Origin: Porticoccus sp041395745
Lineage (GTDB): Bacteria; Pseudomonadota; Gammaproteobacteria; Pseudomonadales; Porticoccaceae
Length of the DNA stretch: 64,000 nt
Direction of reading: 5' to 3'
Assembly (NCBI GenBank): GCA_041395745.1
Contig: JAWKZV010000003.1
Span: 62,001 to 126,000, forward strand
The notes beneath the pieces were generated by a model. It searched no databases and was not told where the DNA came from. It worked only from the letters and a program-made list of their open reading frames with translations. Of this stretch, positions 18,362 to 25,946 are shown piece by piece. The position numbers and the translations under genes were made by a program. The first letter of the stretch is position 1; each line of letters begins with the position of its first letter.

Positions 18362-19033
18362 TTAGCCCTGCATACTGACCCGCAATGCCCCCGCCGTAGC
18401 AAAGGGAGACAACAGCAGTGCAAATGCCAGCAGCGCACCCATCACCGCCAGGGGGCCCTGCACGGAAAAACCATCCACCGCCCGCTGCACGGCACTGGAA
18501 CCAAAAATCAGCACCGGCATATACAGCGGCACCACAATCAGCGACAACAGTAAGCCGCCCTTGCGAAGGGCCACCGTCAACGCCGCGCCGATAGCGCCAA
18601 TCAGGCTCAACACGGCAGTACCCATCAGCAGGCTCAACACCAGCGGCAGATAACCCGCCTGAGGCAGGGACAACATCATACCCAAAACCGGCGCCAACAG
18701 GGTCAATGGCAGACCGCTGATTAACCAGTGGGCGAGAATCTTTGCCAGCACCATCAGGTAGAGGGGCTGAGGGGAGATGACCAACTGCTCCAGCGTGCCA
18801 TCCCGATAATCACTGTGAAACAGGCCTTCCACCGACAACAGTGAGGCCAGCAGTGCCATCACCCACAAAATGCCGGGGGCGATTTCCGCGAGACGGCTGG
18901 ATTCCGGGGTGAGCCCGAGCGGAACCAGGGTGACAACGATAAAGAAGAAGATCACCGGGTTGGCGATTTCACCGCGATGGCGATAGGCCAGCAGCAGGTC
19001 GCGTCGCAGGATAGCCAGGAATCCCTGCCCCAT
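18362..19033 (-). CDS. ccmB: Haem exporter permease CcmB
   Basis: A 223-residue, six-helix permease partner of the ATPase CcmA. Family motifs include the N-terminal RRDLLLAYRHRGEIANPV and DYRDGTLEQL. The ATG at 19033 lies 2 bp after the ccmA stop. A much longer frame extends upstream, but that part is antisense or shadow over ccmA and is not used. Confidence 0.93.
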   Translation of the reverse strand: MGQGFLAILRRDLLLAYRHRGEIANPVIFFFIVVTLVPLGLTPESSRLAEIAPGILWVMALLASLLSVEGLFHSDYRDGTLEQLVISPQPLYLMVLAKILAHWLISGLPLTLLAPVLGMMLSLPQAGYLPLVLSLLMGTAVLSLIGAIGAALTVALRKGGLLLSLIVVPLYMPVLIFGSSAVQRAVDGFSVQGPLAVMGALLAFALLLSPFATAGALRVSMQG

Positions 19034-19035
19034 GA

Positions 19036-19674
19036 TCAGGCCGCCCTCGCCATTGTCGCCAGGGAGAACCGGCGGATATTGGCTATTCCCACGTCCTGAT
19101 GGGTAGACAGTAGAACAACACCCCCTCGGGAGGCATGGTTGACCAGCAGCGTTTCCAGCTCGGCCACTCCCTGTTTGTCGATGGCGGTAAACGGCTCGTC
19201 CAGCACCCAAATACGGGCTTCGGTGACCAGTAATCTGGCCAGCGCTGCACGGCGCTGCTGCCCCGCGGATAAGGTATAACAGGGTACGTCCTCGTAACCC
19301 TGCAGGCCGATACGTGCCAGTACCGCCATTGAATCCAGCTCGCTTTGATCGGGATGCACGCGACGCCACCACTGGAGGTTTTCTATGGGAGACAGGGATT
19401 GCTTGAGCGCGGGCAAATGCCCGAGGAACAGAAGGTCTTGCAGGTAAAGCTGGCGTTGTCGGCTGACCTCGACGCCCTGCCACAGTAATTGACCGGCAGT
19501 GGGGTTCAGGGCCGTGGCAATAATTCGCAACAGTGTCGTTTTACCGGCCCCGTTCGGGCCTTCCACCTGCAGGATATCGCCGGCCGCCAGCGAGAGGCTG
19601 ACACCGGAAAATAGCACCCGGTCATCCCTTTCGAAAGCGATGGCGTCCAGTGAGAGAATGGCTGCTTGGGACAA
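19036..19674 (-). CDS. ccmA: Cytochrome c biogenesis ATPase CcmA
   Basis: A 212-residue ABC ATPase of the CcmAB complex, whose ATP hydrolysis drives release of haem-loaded CcmE. Walker A is GPNGAGKTT (about residue 37), the signature is LSAGQQRR, and Walker B is IWVLDEPFTAID. The apparent start is TTG at 19674 with a weak ribosome site; no in-frame ATG is near, so the start is the least certain part. It is the first gene of the ccm operon. Confidence 0.93.
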   Translation of the reverse strand: MSQAAILSLDAIAFERDDRVLFSGVSLSLAAGDILQVEGPNGAGKTTLLRIIATALNPTAGQLLWQGVEVSRQRQLYLQDLLFLGHLPALKQSLSPIENLQWWRRVHPDQSELDSMAVLARIGLQGYEDVPCYTLSAGQQRRAALARLLVTEARIWVLDEPFTAIDKQGVAELETLLVNHASRGGVVLLSTHQDVGIANIRRFSLATMARAA

Positions 19675-19742
19675 CGGGTAACAATCCGGCCGGTGGCAAA
19701 GGCGGTATTATGCCAAAACTTCCAGAGGGGATGTACAAACTT

Positions 19743-19765
19743 GGCGCTGCCGGATTCACAGCGCC
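19743..19765 (-). terminator. Possible terminator after the small acidic protein gene
   Basis: A perfect 7-bp GC stem (GGCGCTG/CAGCGCC) with a 9-base loop lies 16 bp after the stop at 19782. Its minus-strand downstream tail is only weakly T-rich (AAGTTTG). Confidence 0.4.
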
Positions 19766-19781
19766 GGACGGGACATGACCA

Positions 19782-19967
19782 TCAATCGAGATCGAAGTCG
19801 TAATCGCGAATAAGCCTTTGCAGACGGCGCTCTTCCAGCTTGTCTTCCAGACGACGTCTGGATTCGGAGTTCACCACTTTGACCGTTGCTTCTGCTTCCG
19901 GCTCGTCTTCGCTCTCGCCTTCCTCGGCGTCAAAATCTTCTTCATCTAATGCGTCTTCGCCACTCAT
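19782..19967 (-). CDS. Small acidic PA3496-type protein
   Basis: A 61-residue soluble protein. The N-terminal half is strongly acidic (DALDEEDFDAEEGESEDE). The C-terminal half is a charged helix, RRRLEDKLEERRLQRLIRDY, ending in DFDLD. This two-part pattern matches the PA3496-type family described as putative envelope-integrity proteins; its molecular role is unknown. A strong GGAGGA ribosome site and a sigma70 promoter precede it, so it is an independent well-expressed gene. Confidence 0.8.
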   Translation of the reverse strand: MSGEDALDEEDFDAEEGESEDEPEAEATVKVVNSESRRRLEDKLEERRLQRLIRDYDFDLD

Positions 19968-20036
19968 ATCGAAATTCCTCCATCCCGATATTGACCACTT
20001 CAGCGAAACAGTGAACGAGCACTGTTATTTTTGCGC

Positions 20037-20065
20037 AAAATAGGCTCAAATCAAAAACGCGTCAA
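20037..20065 (-). promoter_or_regulatory. Sigma70 promoter of the small acidic protein
   Basis: On the minus strand, TTGACG (20060-20065), a 17-bp spacer and TATTTT (20037-20042) sit in an AT-rich gap about 70 bp before the ATG at 19967. Confidence 0.6.
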
Positions 20066-20093
20066 GAAAAACAAATCCAACAAATTCAAACAG

Positions 20094-20732
20094 TTAAATA
20101 TTTACAGCAAAAAAATTCAGTGTTTCATAAGAATGAAGTTGGGATAAATCCTCCGGCCTGTCAATATCCGGCAACTCAGACAGCTCACGCCATGAATAAC
20201 CGATGCCTCTGAGGCGCCGTCTCGTTTCATTCAATACCCGTTCCGTACCCCAGGGCATTTCAGTAAATAAGGTCGGGAGATGGGTTTTCAGCCCCAACAG
20301 GACATAACCGCCATCACTTGCCGGCCCCAACACGACTGGCACGTCATCCAGTGCTTCAAAGGCGGAGCGAACATAGCTGGTATCAAGCGCCGGGCAGTCG
20401 CTGCCAATTAGCACCACTCTGGTGTAATCGGCCAGGCGATCGCAGAAAGCGAAGCTCATCCGCTCACCCAGATCACCATTGCCCTGGTGGCGCAGAGTGA
20501 CTCCGGTCTGCTCTGCCAGCTCGTCGAAGAAGGGATGCGGGGAACTGTACCAGAGCTCCTGGTGGGCTACCCGCCCACGCCACTGGCGCCAGAATACATG
20601 TTCCACCAGGGCACGATGCAGGTCGGCGCAATTCTGTTCGCTCAACACTGCCCCGAGCCGGGTTTTGACCTGGCCGGGAACAGGCGCCTTGGCGAACTGC
20701 ACCAGACAGCAGTCCTGAAGCATGGTGCTCAT
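20094..20732 (-). CDS. TIGR04282-type glycosyltransferase (arsenosugar locus)
   Basis: A 212-residue GT-A-like nucleotidyl/glycosyltransferase. It shows the family start LVQFAKAPVPGQVKTRL, the metal/nucleotide segment VVLIGSDCPALD, and LGPASDGGYVLLGL. Such proteins occur with ArsS in predicted arsenosugar biosynthesis. The ATG at 20732 overlaps the stop of the upstream glycosyltransferase (ATGA), so that start is preferred over a longer frame. It is the last gene of the three-gene operon. Confidence 0.85.
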   Translation of the reverse strand: MSTMLQDCCLVQFAKAPVPGQVKTRLGAVLSEQNCADLHRALVEHVFWRQWRGRVAHQELWYSSPHPFFDELAEQTGVTLRHQGNGDLGERMSFAFCDRLADYTRVVLIGSDCPALDTSYVRSAFEALDDVPVVLGPASDGGYVLLGLKTHLPTLFTEMPWGTERVLNETRRRLRGIGYSWRELSELPDIDRPEDLSQLHSYETLNFFAVNI

Positions 20733-21406
20733 TCCGGGTAATATCGCCGTACTAGTGTGCCGGGGGAAACGCCCACAAAGTAGGCAGCCCGCAGGGACCA
20801 CATTTCCAGCACGGTTCTCAGAATGCCCCGGTTTTCCCAGCGACGGCTGGACGTCAGCACCGGTTCAGCGATAATTCTCGGCCTTGCGGAGGCTTTCAGG
20901 CCCGCGCAGAAAGCCACATCTTCCATAAGCGGTTGATCCGGAAATCCCCCCAGCAGCTCAAACAGGCTCCGTTTCACGAAAAGTCCCTGATCGCCGGTGC
21001 CAATGGCAGTCAAACGGGATCGCCAGCTCATCGCCCGCTCGATCAGCCTGAAGCAGAGGTTCGAACCGCTCAACCTGACGTTAAAAAATCCCCATTCACT
21101 ATCTGCCAGCCACTGTCCGTCAAACCCTTGCGGCATACGGGTGTCCACGTGGAGAAACAACAGATGGTGCCCGCGGGCAACCGCAGCACCGGCATTCATT
21201 TGCCGGGCCCGCCCCCTCTCGCTGATAACGATCCGATCCGCCAGGGGTGCTGCCTTCTCACGGGTATTATCATCGCTGCCCCCATCCACCACGATCACTT
21301 CAACGCCTTCTTTGCGAAGGAGAGAGAGTGCTGACAGGCAGGATTCAATTTCTCCCGACTCATTCAGTACCGGGATCACGACACTGAGCCGTGGAGTTTC
21401 CATCAT
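20729..21406 (-). CDS. TIGR04283-type family 2 glycosyltransferase (arsenosugar locus)
   Basis: A 225-residue GT2 enzyme. It has the N-terminal LSVVIPVLNESGEIESCL nucleotide-binding strand, VIVVDGGSDDNT with the catalytic DGGS, and LFLHVDTRMP with the metal-binding DxD-like HVD. A C-terminal amphipathic segment may touch the membrane. Start ATGATG at 21406 overlaps the arsS stop by four bases. Function in sugar transfer to an arsenical is inferred from context only. Confidence 0.87.
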   Translation of the reverse strand: MMETPRLSVVIPVLNESGEIESCLSALSLLRKEGVEVIVVDGGSDDNTREKAAPLADRIVISERGRARQMNAGAAVARGHHLLFLHVDTRMPQGFDGQWLADSEWGFFNVRLSGSNLCFRLIERAMSWRSRLTAIGTGDQGLFVKRSLFELLGGFPDQPLMEDVAFCAGLKASARPRIIAEPVLTSSRRWENRGILRTVLEMWSLRAAYFVGVSPGTLVRRYYPE

Positions 21407-22380
21407 CCCAAGGCCCCGCCGCAGCTGCTGCCCTGCCCGGCACAACAGCCGTAACAGTGGTCACCAATAGCTATGGGCTGACCGGCAAGGTCTTCCTCAA
21501 GAAGGTCGCGCAGCTGGCGACGTCGGTCTGAGGCTATTACCTCCCCTTTCCGTAACGGCATTGGCAGGTCGAGCATCTGGTTGAAATCGCAGTCGTACAA
21601 CTGCCCGCGCCAATCGACGCTGACAGTAGTGCGACACATCAGCGGCGCCAGGTTCTCTGCCTGAAAGTTATCCTTCAGCAGTTGCATGTATGCCTGGTAT
21701 TGGCCCTTGGCCAACAGAGTCGCACCAAAGCGACTGATGGGCATGTTGGTGATGGTGTAGAGTTGATTGAAACGAATATCGAAGTCTTCCAGCAGGCGAA
21801 CCTTGTAATCCCTTTCCAAGACCTCCTGAGCAGGTGGCAGGAAAGCGCCCCCCGGATTGTAGACCAGGTTCAGCGACAGCCCGGGATCGGTTCCATAGCC
21901 CAGCTCGTTGAGCCGGCGCAGGCCCTCGATACTGTGTTGGAACACCCCCTTTCCCCGCTGCCGGTCGACGTTATCTTCGGTATAGCAGGGCAGTGAAGCC
22001 ACCACGGTAACGCCCTGCCCGGCCAGAAATTCCGTCAGATCTTCATAACCGGGTGCCATCAGAATCGTCAGATTGCAGCGGTCGATCACCTCGATTCCCA
22101 TTGCCGTCGCTTCAGCCACGAGCGAGCGGAAATGGGGATTCATTTCCGGCGCGCCCCCGGTCAGGTCCAGAGTAGTCGGACGGCGCTTGCGCAGGACCTC
22201 CAGCACCAGCTCGACATTTTCCCGCGACATCATCTCTACGCGGGTCGGACCGGCATTGACATGACAATGGCTGCAACTCTGGTTGCAGCGATACCCCAGG
22301 TTCACCTGCAGCGAGTCAAAACCTTGCCGCCGCAGGGCTGGAAAGTCGGTATCGAGTAACAGAGTCCGGGTATCACGCAT
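21403..22380 (-). CDS. arsS: Arsenosugar biosynthesis radical SAM protein ArsS
   Basis: A 325-residue radical SAM enzyme. The cluster motif is CNQSCSHC (CX3CX2C, near residues 32-39), followed by TGGAPEMN. A second, C-terminal Cys-rich domain (CDFNQMLDLP ... HCYGCCAGQGSSCGG) is characteristic of ArsS. The family is linked to making the 5'-deoxyadenosyl arsenical precursor of arsenosugars. It heads an operon with two glycosyltransferases joined by ATGA overlaps. No arsM methyltransferase, arsR or arsenate reductase is seen here. Confidence 0.9.
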   Translation of the reverse strand: MRDTRTLLLDTDFPALRRQGFDSLQVNLGYRCNQSCSHCHVNAGPTRVEMMSRENVELVLEVLRKRRPTTLDLTGGAPEMNPHFRSLVAEATAMGIEVIDRCNLTILMAPGYEDLTEFLAGQGVTVVASLPCYTEDNVDRQRGKGVFQHSIEGLRRLNELGYGTDPGLSLNLVYNPGGAFLPPAQEVLERDYKVRLLEDFDIRFNQLYTITNMPISRFGATLLAKGQYQAYMQLLKDNFQAENLAPLMCRTTVSVDWRGQLYDCDFNQMLDLPMPLRKGEVIASDRRRQLRDLLEEDLAGQPIAIGDHCYGCCAGQGSSCGGALG

Positions 22381-22440
22381 AAAGCCATTCTGCCAAATTC
22401 ACTACCAGCTGTGACCGGTGCCGGTGGTAAAAGTTTGCCG

Positions 22441-22468
22441 TTGCCGAAGCCAGCGGGTTTGCTAGTAT
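22441..22468 (+). promoter_or_regulatory. Putative promoter of cobB
   Basis: TTGCCG (22441-22446), a 16-bp spacer and TAGTAT (22463-22468) preceded by TGC (extended -10) lie about 34 bp before the GTG start. Confidence 0.4.
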
Positions 22469-22501
22469 TGATCCAATCCCGAAATCAGTGGCAACCCCAT
22501 C

Positions 22502-23215
22502 GTGCATCAGCCCTACTACCAATCCATTGTGGTGCTTACCGGAGCCGGTATTTCAGCGGAGTCCGGCATCCCCACTTTTCGCGCCAGCGATGGCCTGTGG
22601 GAAGAACACCGTATAGAAGATGTGGCCTCACCGGAAGGGTTTGTTCGTGATCCCACCACAGTGCACCGCTTTTACAACATGCGCCGCCAGCAACTGCTCC
22701 ATCAGGGCGTCACCCCCAACCGGGCTCACCTTGCCCTGTCGCAATTCGAATCCCGTTTCCACGGTCGTTTCACCCTCATCACCCAGAACATCGACAACCT
22801 GCACGAACAGGCCGGAAGCTCCAACCTGCTCCACATGCACGGAGAATTGCTGAAAATCCGCTGCCAGCAGAGCGGCCGGGTGTTCGAATGCCTGGAAGAC
22901 ACCTCCACCGATTCCGTCTGCCCCTGCTGTGGAGCTCCCGGCAATCTGCGCCCCCATGTGGTCTGGTTCGGGGAGATGCCTCTCTATATAGATGAGATCT
23001 ACCAGGCCCTGGACAACTGCGACCTGTTTATCGCCATCGGCACCTCAGGCAATGTTTATCCGGCAGCAGGTTTCTTCGAGGTAGCAAGGACAGCTGGTGC
23101 CCATACGGTCGAACTCAACCTGGAACCTTCGAACAACGGCTCACGTTTTCAGGAAAAACGCTACGGCCTGGCATCGGAAGTTGTCCCGGCGTATCTCGAC
23201 AGTCTGCTGTTGTAG
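22502..23215 (+). CDS. cobB: NAD-dependent protein deacylase (sirtuin) CobB
   Basis: A 237-residue sirtuin that removes acyl groups from lysine using NAD+. Motifs: GAGISAESGIPTFR for NAD binding, TQNIDNLHEQAG, the catalytic His in HMHGEL, zinc cysteines (RCQQSG, CPCCG) and GTSGNVYPAAG. Tyr58 and Arg61 (FYNMRR) match the pair that lets class III sirtuins accept succinyl- and malonyl-lysine, so desuccinylase activity is likely. The start is GTG. The stop lies in a 13-bp triple tandem repeat. Confidence 0.95.
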   Translation: MHQPYYQSIVVLTGAGISAESGIPTFRASDGLWEEHRIEDVASPEGFVRDPTTVHRFYNMRRQQLLHQGVTPNRAHLALSQFESRFHGRFTLITQNIDNLHEQAGSSNLLHMHGELLKIRCQQSGRVFECLEDTSTDSVCPCCGAPGNLRPHVVWFGEMPLYIDEIYQALDNCDLFIAIGTSGNVYPAAGFFEVARTAGAHTVELNLEPSNNGSRFQEKRYGLASEVVPAYLDSLLL

Positions 23216-23239
23216 TCTGCTGTTGTAGTCTGCTGTTGT
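23201..23239 (+). repeat. Three perfect 13-bp tandem repeats at the cobB 3' end
   Basis: The unit AGTCTGCTGTTGT occurs three times head to tail (23201-23213, 23214-23226, 23227-23239). The first copy encodes the last cobB codons and the TAG stop spans the first junction. Likely replication slippage. Confidence 0.95.
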
Positions 23240-23262
23240 GGTTTTCTGCGGCAGCCCGGTCA

Positions 23263-24378
23263 TCAGCTGGGCTGAAATTCCCCATCTGCATCGCCGGGCA
23301 CGGGCCAGCAGTCGTCAAGAGGTGCTTCCTGATGGAGGTGATAGGCTTCTTTCACCGCATAGAACAGACAATCAGTGATAGCAATTCTCGGTGTCGTGGT
23401 AACCATAAACAGTTTCAGAGTCGTGGCGGGATACAGCTTGCCCTGTCTCTCGAGGAAGTACTCTTCGATCACATTATTGCCCCGCGCATCCACCACCCTG
23501 AGCGCCCCCAATCCCCGCTCCCCCAACCAGGCAATGGGTGAATCCGGCCGCGCCACACCAAAATTGCGGCGATCGATATGCAGGGGCAGGGTGATATCCA
23601 CTTCGGGACAGAATTCGTCCCCGTAACAGAGAGTGCCACCGGCGACCAGCTCCAGACGAACCGGGTGATGGTAAATATCTATCTCGGGAGGAGTCGACTC
23701 TTCACCCAATTCCGGCCGGGCCAGGTCCTCGGCCAGCAGGTAACGACGCAACCCCTCCATCGCCACATGATCGGAAAGCAGCTGTGTTGCCCCTCCACAT
23801 TCCACCGTCAACACCGGGCAGCCGAGATTCTCAACCTCCATCAGGGCGCCCAGGCGGATATCGGTGATAACCAGGCGGTGGGTGAAAAGTGCGGCTAACT
23901 CAAGAAAACACTGGTGTTCCGAGATACAGACCCCAAAGGCGGGACCATCCCCGGAAGTATTGTGTATGTCCACTACCGCTTCCGGCTGCAACTCCCGGAT
24001 CAACTCCAGCAGGGAGCGCGCCAGCTCCCCCTGGCCAGCTTCAAAGGGCGGAGCGAACAGCCGGTTCATATCCTGCTGGTCGGGGAGGAAACGATGCCCG
24101 AACAGGGGTTCCGCAAGGGCCGCTGCAACTGAAACGATGGCGATCAGGGTCGTCACCCGGGGTTTTATACCTTCCCGCAGCAGCTGATGAATCGCCTTCA
24201 GCCCCGAAGGCTCATTGCCATGTAACAAAGTCACTATGAAGCGACAGCGGCTGTCATCCTCGCCATCAAGCCGGATCAGAGTCGGCTCAGCCAGTTCCTT
24301 CAGGAACACCTCCACCGATTTGGGGATCTGAACCGAAGTCGGGTTGGTCAATGTTCTGAAAACCGACGTTGTGGACAT
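23263..24378 (-). CDS. AstE/AspA-family zinc carboxypeptidase-like hydrolase
   Basis: A 371-residue protein of the succinylglutamate desuccinylase/aspartoacylase family. Zinc ligands are visible in LLHGNEPSG (His, Glu) and VVDIHNTSGDG (His), with the catalytic Glu in LTVECGG. A C-terminal beta domain covers about 240-350. The enzymes cleave N-acyl or amide bonds of amino acids. No other ast genes are present, so arginine succinyltransferase catabolism is unlikely. It lies 53 bp downstream of a GCS2-type ligase in an apparent operon. Confidence 0.85.
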   Translation of the reverse strand: MSTTSVFRTLTNPTSVQIPKSVEVFLKELAEPTLIRLDGEDDSRCRFIVTLLHGNEPSGLKAIHQLLREGIKPRVTTLIAIVSVAAALAEPLFGHRFLPDQQDMNRLFAPPFEAGQGELARSLLELIRELQPEAVVDIHNTSGDGPAFGVCISEHQCFLELAALFTHRLVITDIRLGALMEVENLGCPVLTVECGGATQLLSDHVAMEGLRRYLLAEDLARPELGEESTPPEIDIYHHPVRLELVAGGTLCYGDEFCPEVDITLPLHIDRRNFGVARPDSPIAWLGERGLGALRVVDARGNNVIEEYFLERQGKLYPATTLKLFMVTTTPRIAITDCLFYAVKEAYHLHQEAPLDDCWPVPGDADGEFQPS

Positions 24379-24431
24379 AAATTACCTGTTACCTCTGCGC
24401 CCGTTTAAAAACAGTTTACCACTCTGCTGAT

Positions 24432-25916
24432 TTACAGCTCCGGCCAGCGAGCCACCGGCAGATTGGCATCGGAATGCATCCGGTAACCCTGCACCAGCCG
24501 CTGGCAGGCATCCCGGCGGGAAAGTGATTGCGCCAACAGACTGTTGTACTGTTTCAGCTGCCAACTGGCTCCGTTCTGGCGGTTTTGAAGACGCTCCTCG
24601 ATCAGCGAAATCCACTTATTCACTTCGTCATCAGCCACGCCGATTAGATTTAAACCCTCGCGGGCGATCGGCAGCAATTGCGTCAACACCGTTGCCAACG
24701 GCTGTTCACACAAGCCGTTCTGGCGGGCATCGGGCCAGAAAATCATGGCATCGAGACCAAACTCTGCCGCCCGATAGAAATTCCTCTGGGCACAGGAAAA
24801 CGGCAGTGCCGACAACAGTGGCTCCACCCGCTCGGACAATCCCTGTGCCAGGCCGATAAACAGTGCGGCGTTTGCCGCCATATCCGCGGCACTGGGCCCC
24901 GCAGGCAATACTCTCATTTCAATGCGCAGGTGTGGGTCCTCTCCGGGATCAAAAATCGGCCGGTTCCAAGACCAGATGGTACCGTCGTGCAGGCATAGCT
25001 CCTGTAACCGGGGAACACCCCCAGCTGAGGCCACGGCCACAGGGTCCTCATCACTGAGGATGGGCAACAGCGGCGGGTAGAGCTGAACAGTTTCCCTGAA
25101 CAGCTCCAGTGGACTGTGCCGCAACCAACCCTGGCCAAAGCTGACCCGCGGTGGAGGGCAGGGAAGCCCGCTCACAGGAAGCTGGCCGTCGATGGACTGA
25201 CAGAACAGCGGCACCCGGGTTTCCTGCCAGAGGCGGTTGCCCAGCAATAGCGGCGAGTTGGCAGCCACCCCCACCAGTAACGGAGTGATCAGTTGTACGG
25301 CATTCCAGAGGGACACAATGTCCGGCCCGGGTGGCCGGTAGTGAATTTGAAAAGATGTGCATGCCCCTTCCAGGGTCACATCATCGTGGACCAGTTGCAT
25401 GTCATCCTGGCCGCGGATATGAATGCCGAGACTACTGTCCCGGCTCTGCCGGACAGCCTCCGCCAATGCGTGATAACGGGGAATATCGGTCATCACATGG
25501 GGACCGAAATCGGTTTCCCGGAGGGTGGGTAGAATACCGATGGCCATTACCTGGCCTTCGGGTTGCCGGATAGCGTGCAAGCGTTCGAACCAGTCCAGCA
25601 TCTGTTGTTGCAGCGCGCTGAATGGACTGCCGGTTGCCGCCAGGGGAGCAAAATTGATTTCGAGATTGTAGCGGTTCAGTTCCAGGGTAAGCCCCGGTTC
25701 CTGGCAGGCCTGTTGTACCGCGAGGTTTACCGGTGCCGGATAGCCATCATTGTCCAGGAGGTAGAGCTCCAGTTCTGCACCGATACTGGCTGCACCGGCG
25801 CCAAAACCGGGACGATGCAAAACCACTTCAAGAGCCTCGAGGCAGCGGTGCAGCTTGCGTTCAAATGCCTGATAGTCTTCCTTGCTGAAACGGGTCTGCT
25901 GGATGGACTGGCCCAT
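24432..25916 (-). CDS. GCS2-type glutamate-cysteine ligase-like protein
   Basis: A 494-residue carboxylate-amine ligase of the GCS2 superfamily, which forms gamma-glutamyl or similar amides with ATP. Signatures: IGAELELYLLD near residue 45, LELNRYNLEINFAPL near 78, SLGIHIRGQDD near 162, and IEMRVLPAGPSAADM near 332. It is longer than YbdK (about 370). The amine substrate cannot be predicted; glutathione synthesis is not implied because no gshB is near. It lies 30 bp after the glutamate-synthase-like gene. Confidence 0.85.
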   Translation of the reverse strand: MGQSIQQTRFSKEDYQAFERKLHRCLEALEVVLHRPGFGAGAASIGAELELYLLDNDGYPAPVNLAVQQACQEPGLTLELNRYNLEINFAPLAATGSPFSALQQQMLDWFERLHAIRQPEGQVMAIGILPTLRETDFGPHVMTDIPRYHALAEAVRQSRDSSLGIHIRGQDDMQLVHDDVTLEGACTSFQIHYRPPGPDIVSLWNAVQLITPLLVGVAANSPLLLGNRLWQETRVPLFCQSIDGQLPVSGLPCPPPRVSFGQGWLRHSPLELFRETVQLYPPLLPILSDEDPVAVASAGGVPRLQELCLHDGTIWSWNRPIFDPGEDPHLRIEMRVLPAGPSAADMAANAALFIGLAQGLSERVEPLLSALPFSCAQRNFYRAAEFGLDAMIFWPDARQNGLCEQPLATVLTQLLPIAREGLNLIGVADDEVNKWISLIEERLQNRQNGASWQLKQYNSLLAQSLSRRDACQRLVQGYRMHSDANLPVARWPEL

Positions 25917-25946
25917 AGCATTTCTCCAACCGCCCCGCCTCCTGTG

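Noticed and set aside
19034..19483. Upstream extension of the ccmB frame
   Set aside because: It overlaps ccmA entirely in another frame and has low-complexity Arg/Gly-rich content; ccmB starts at 19033.
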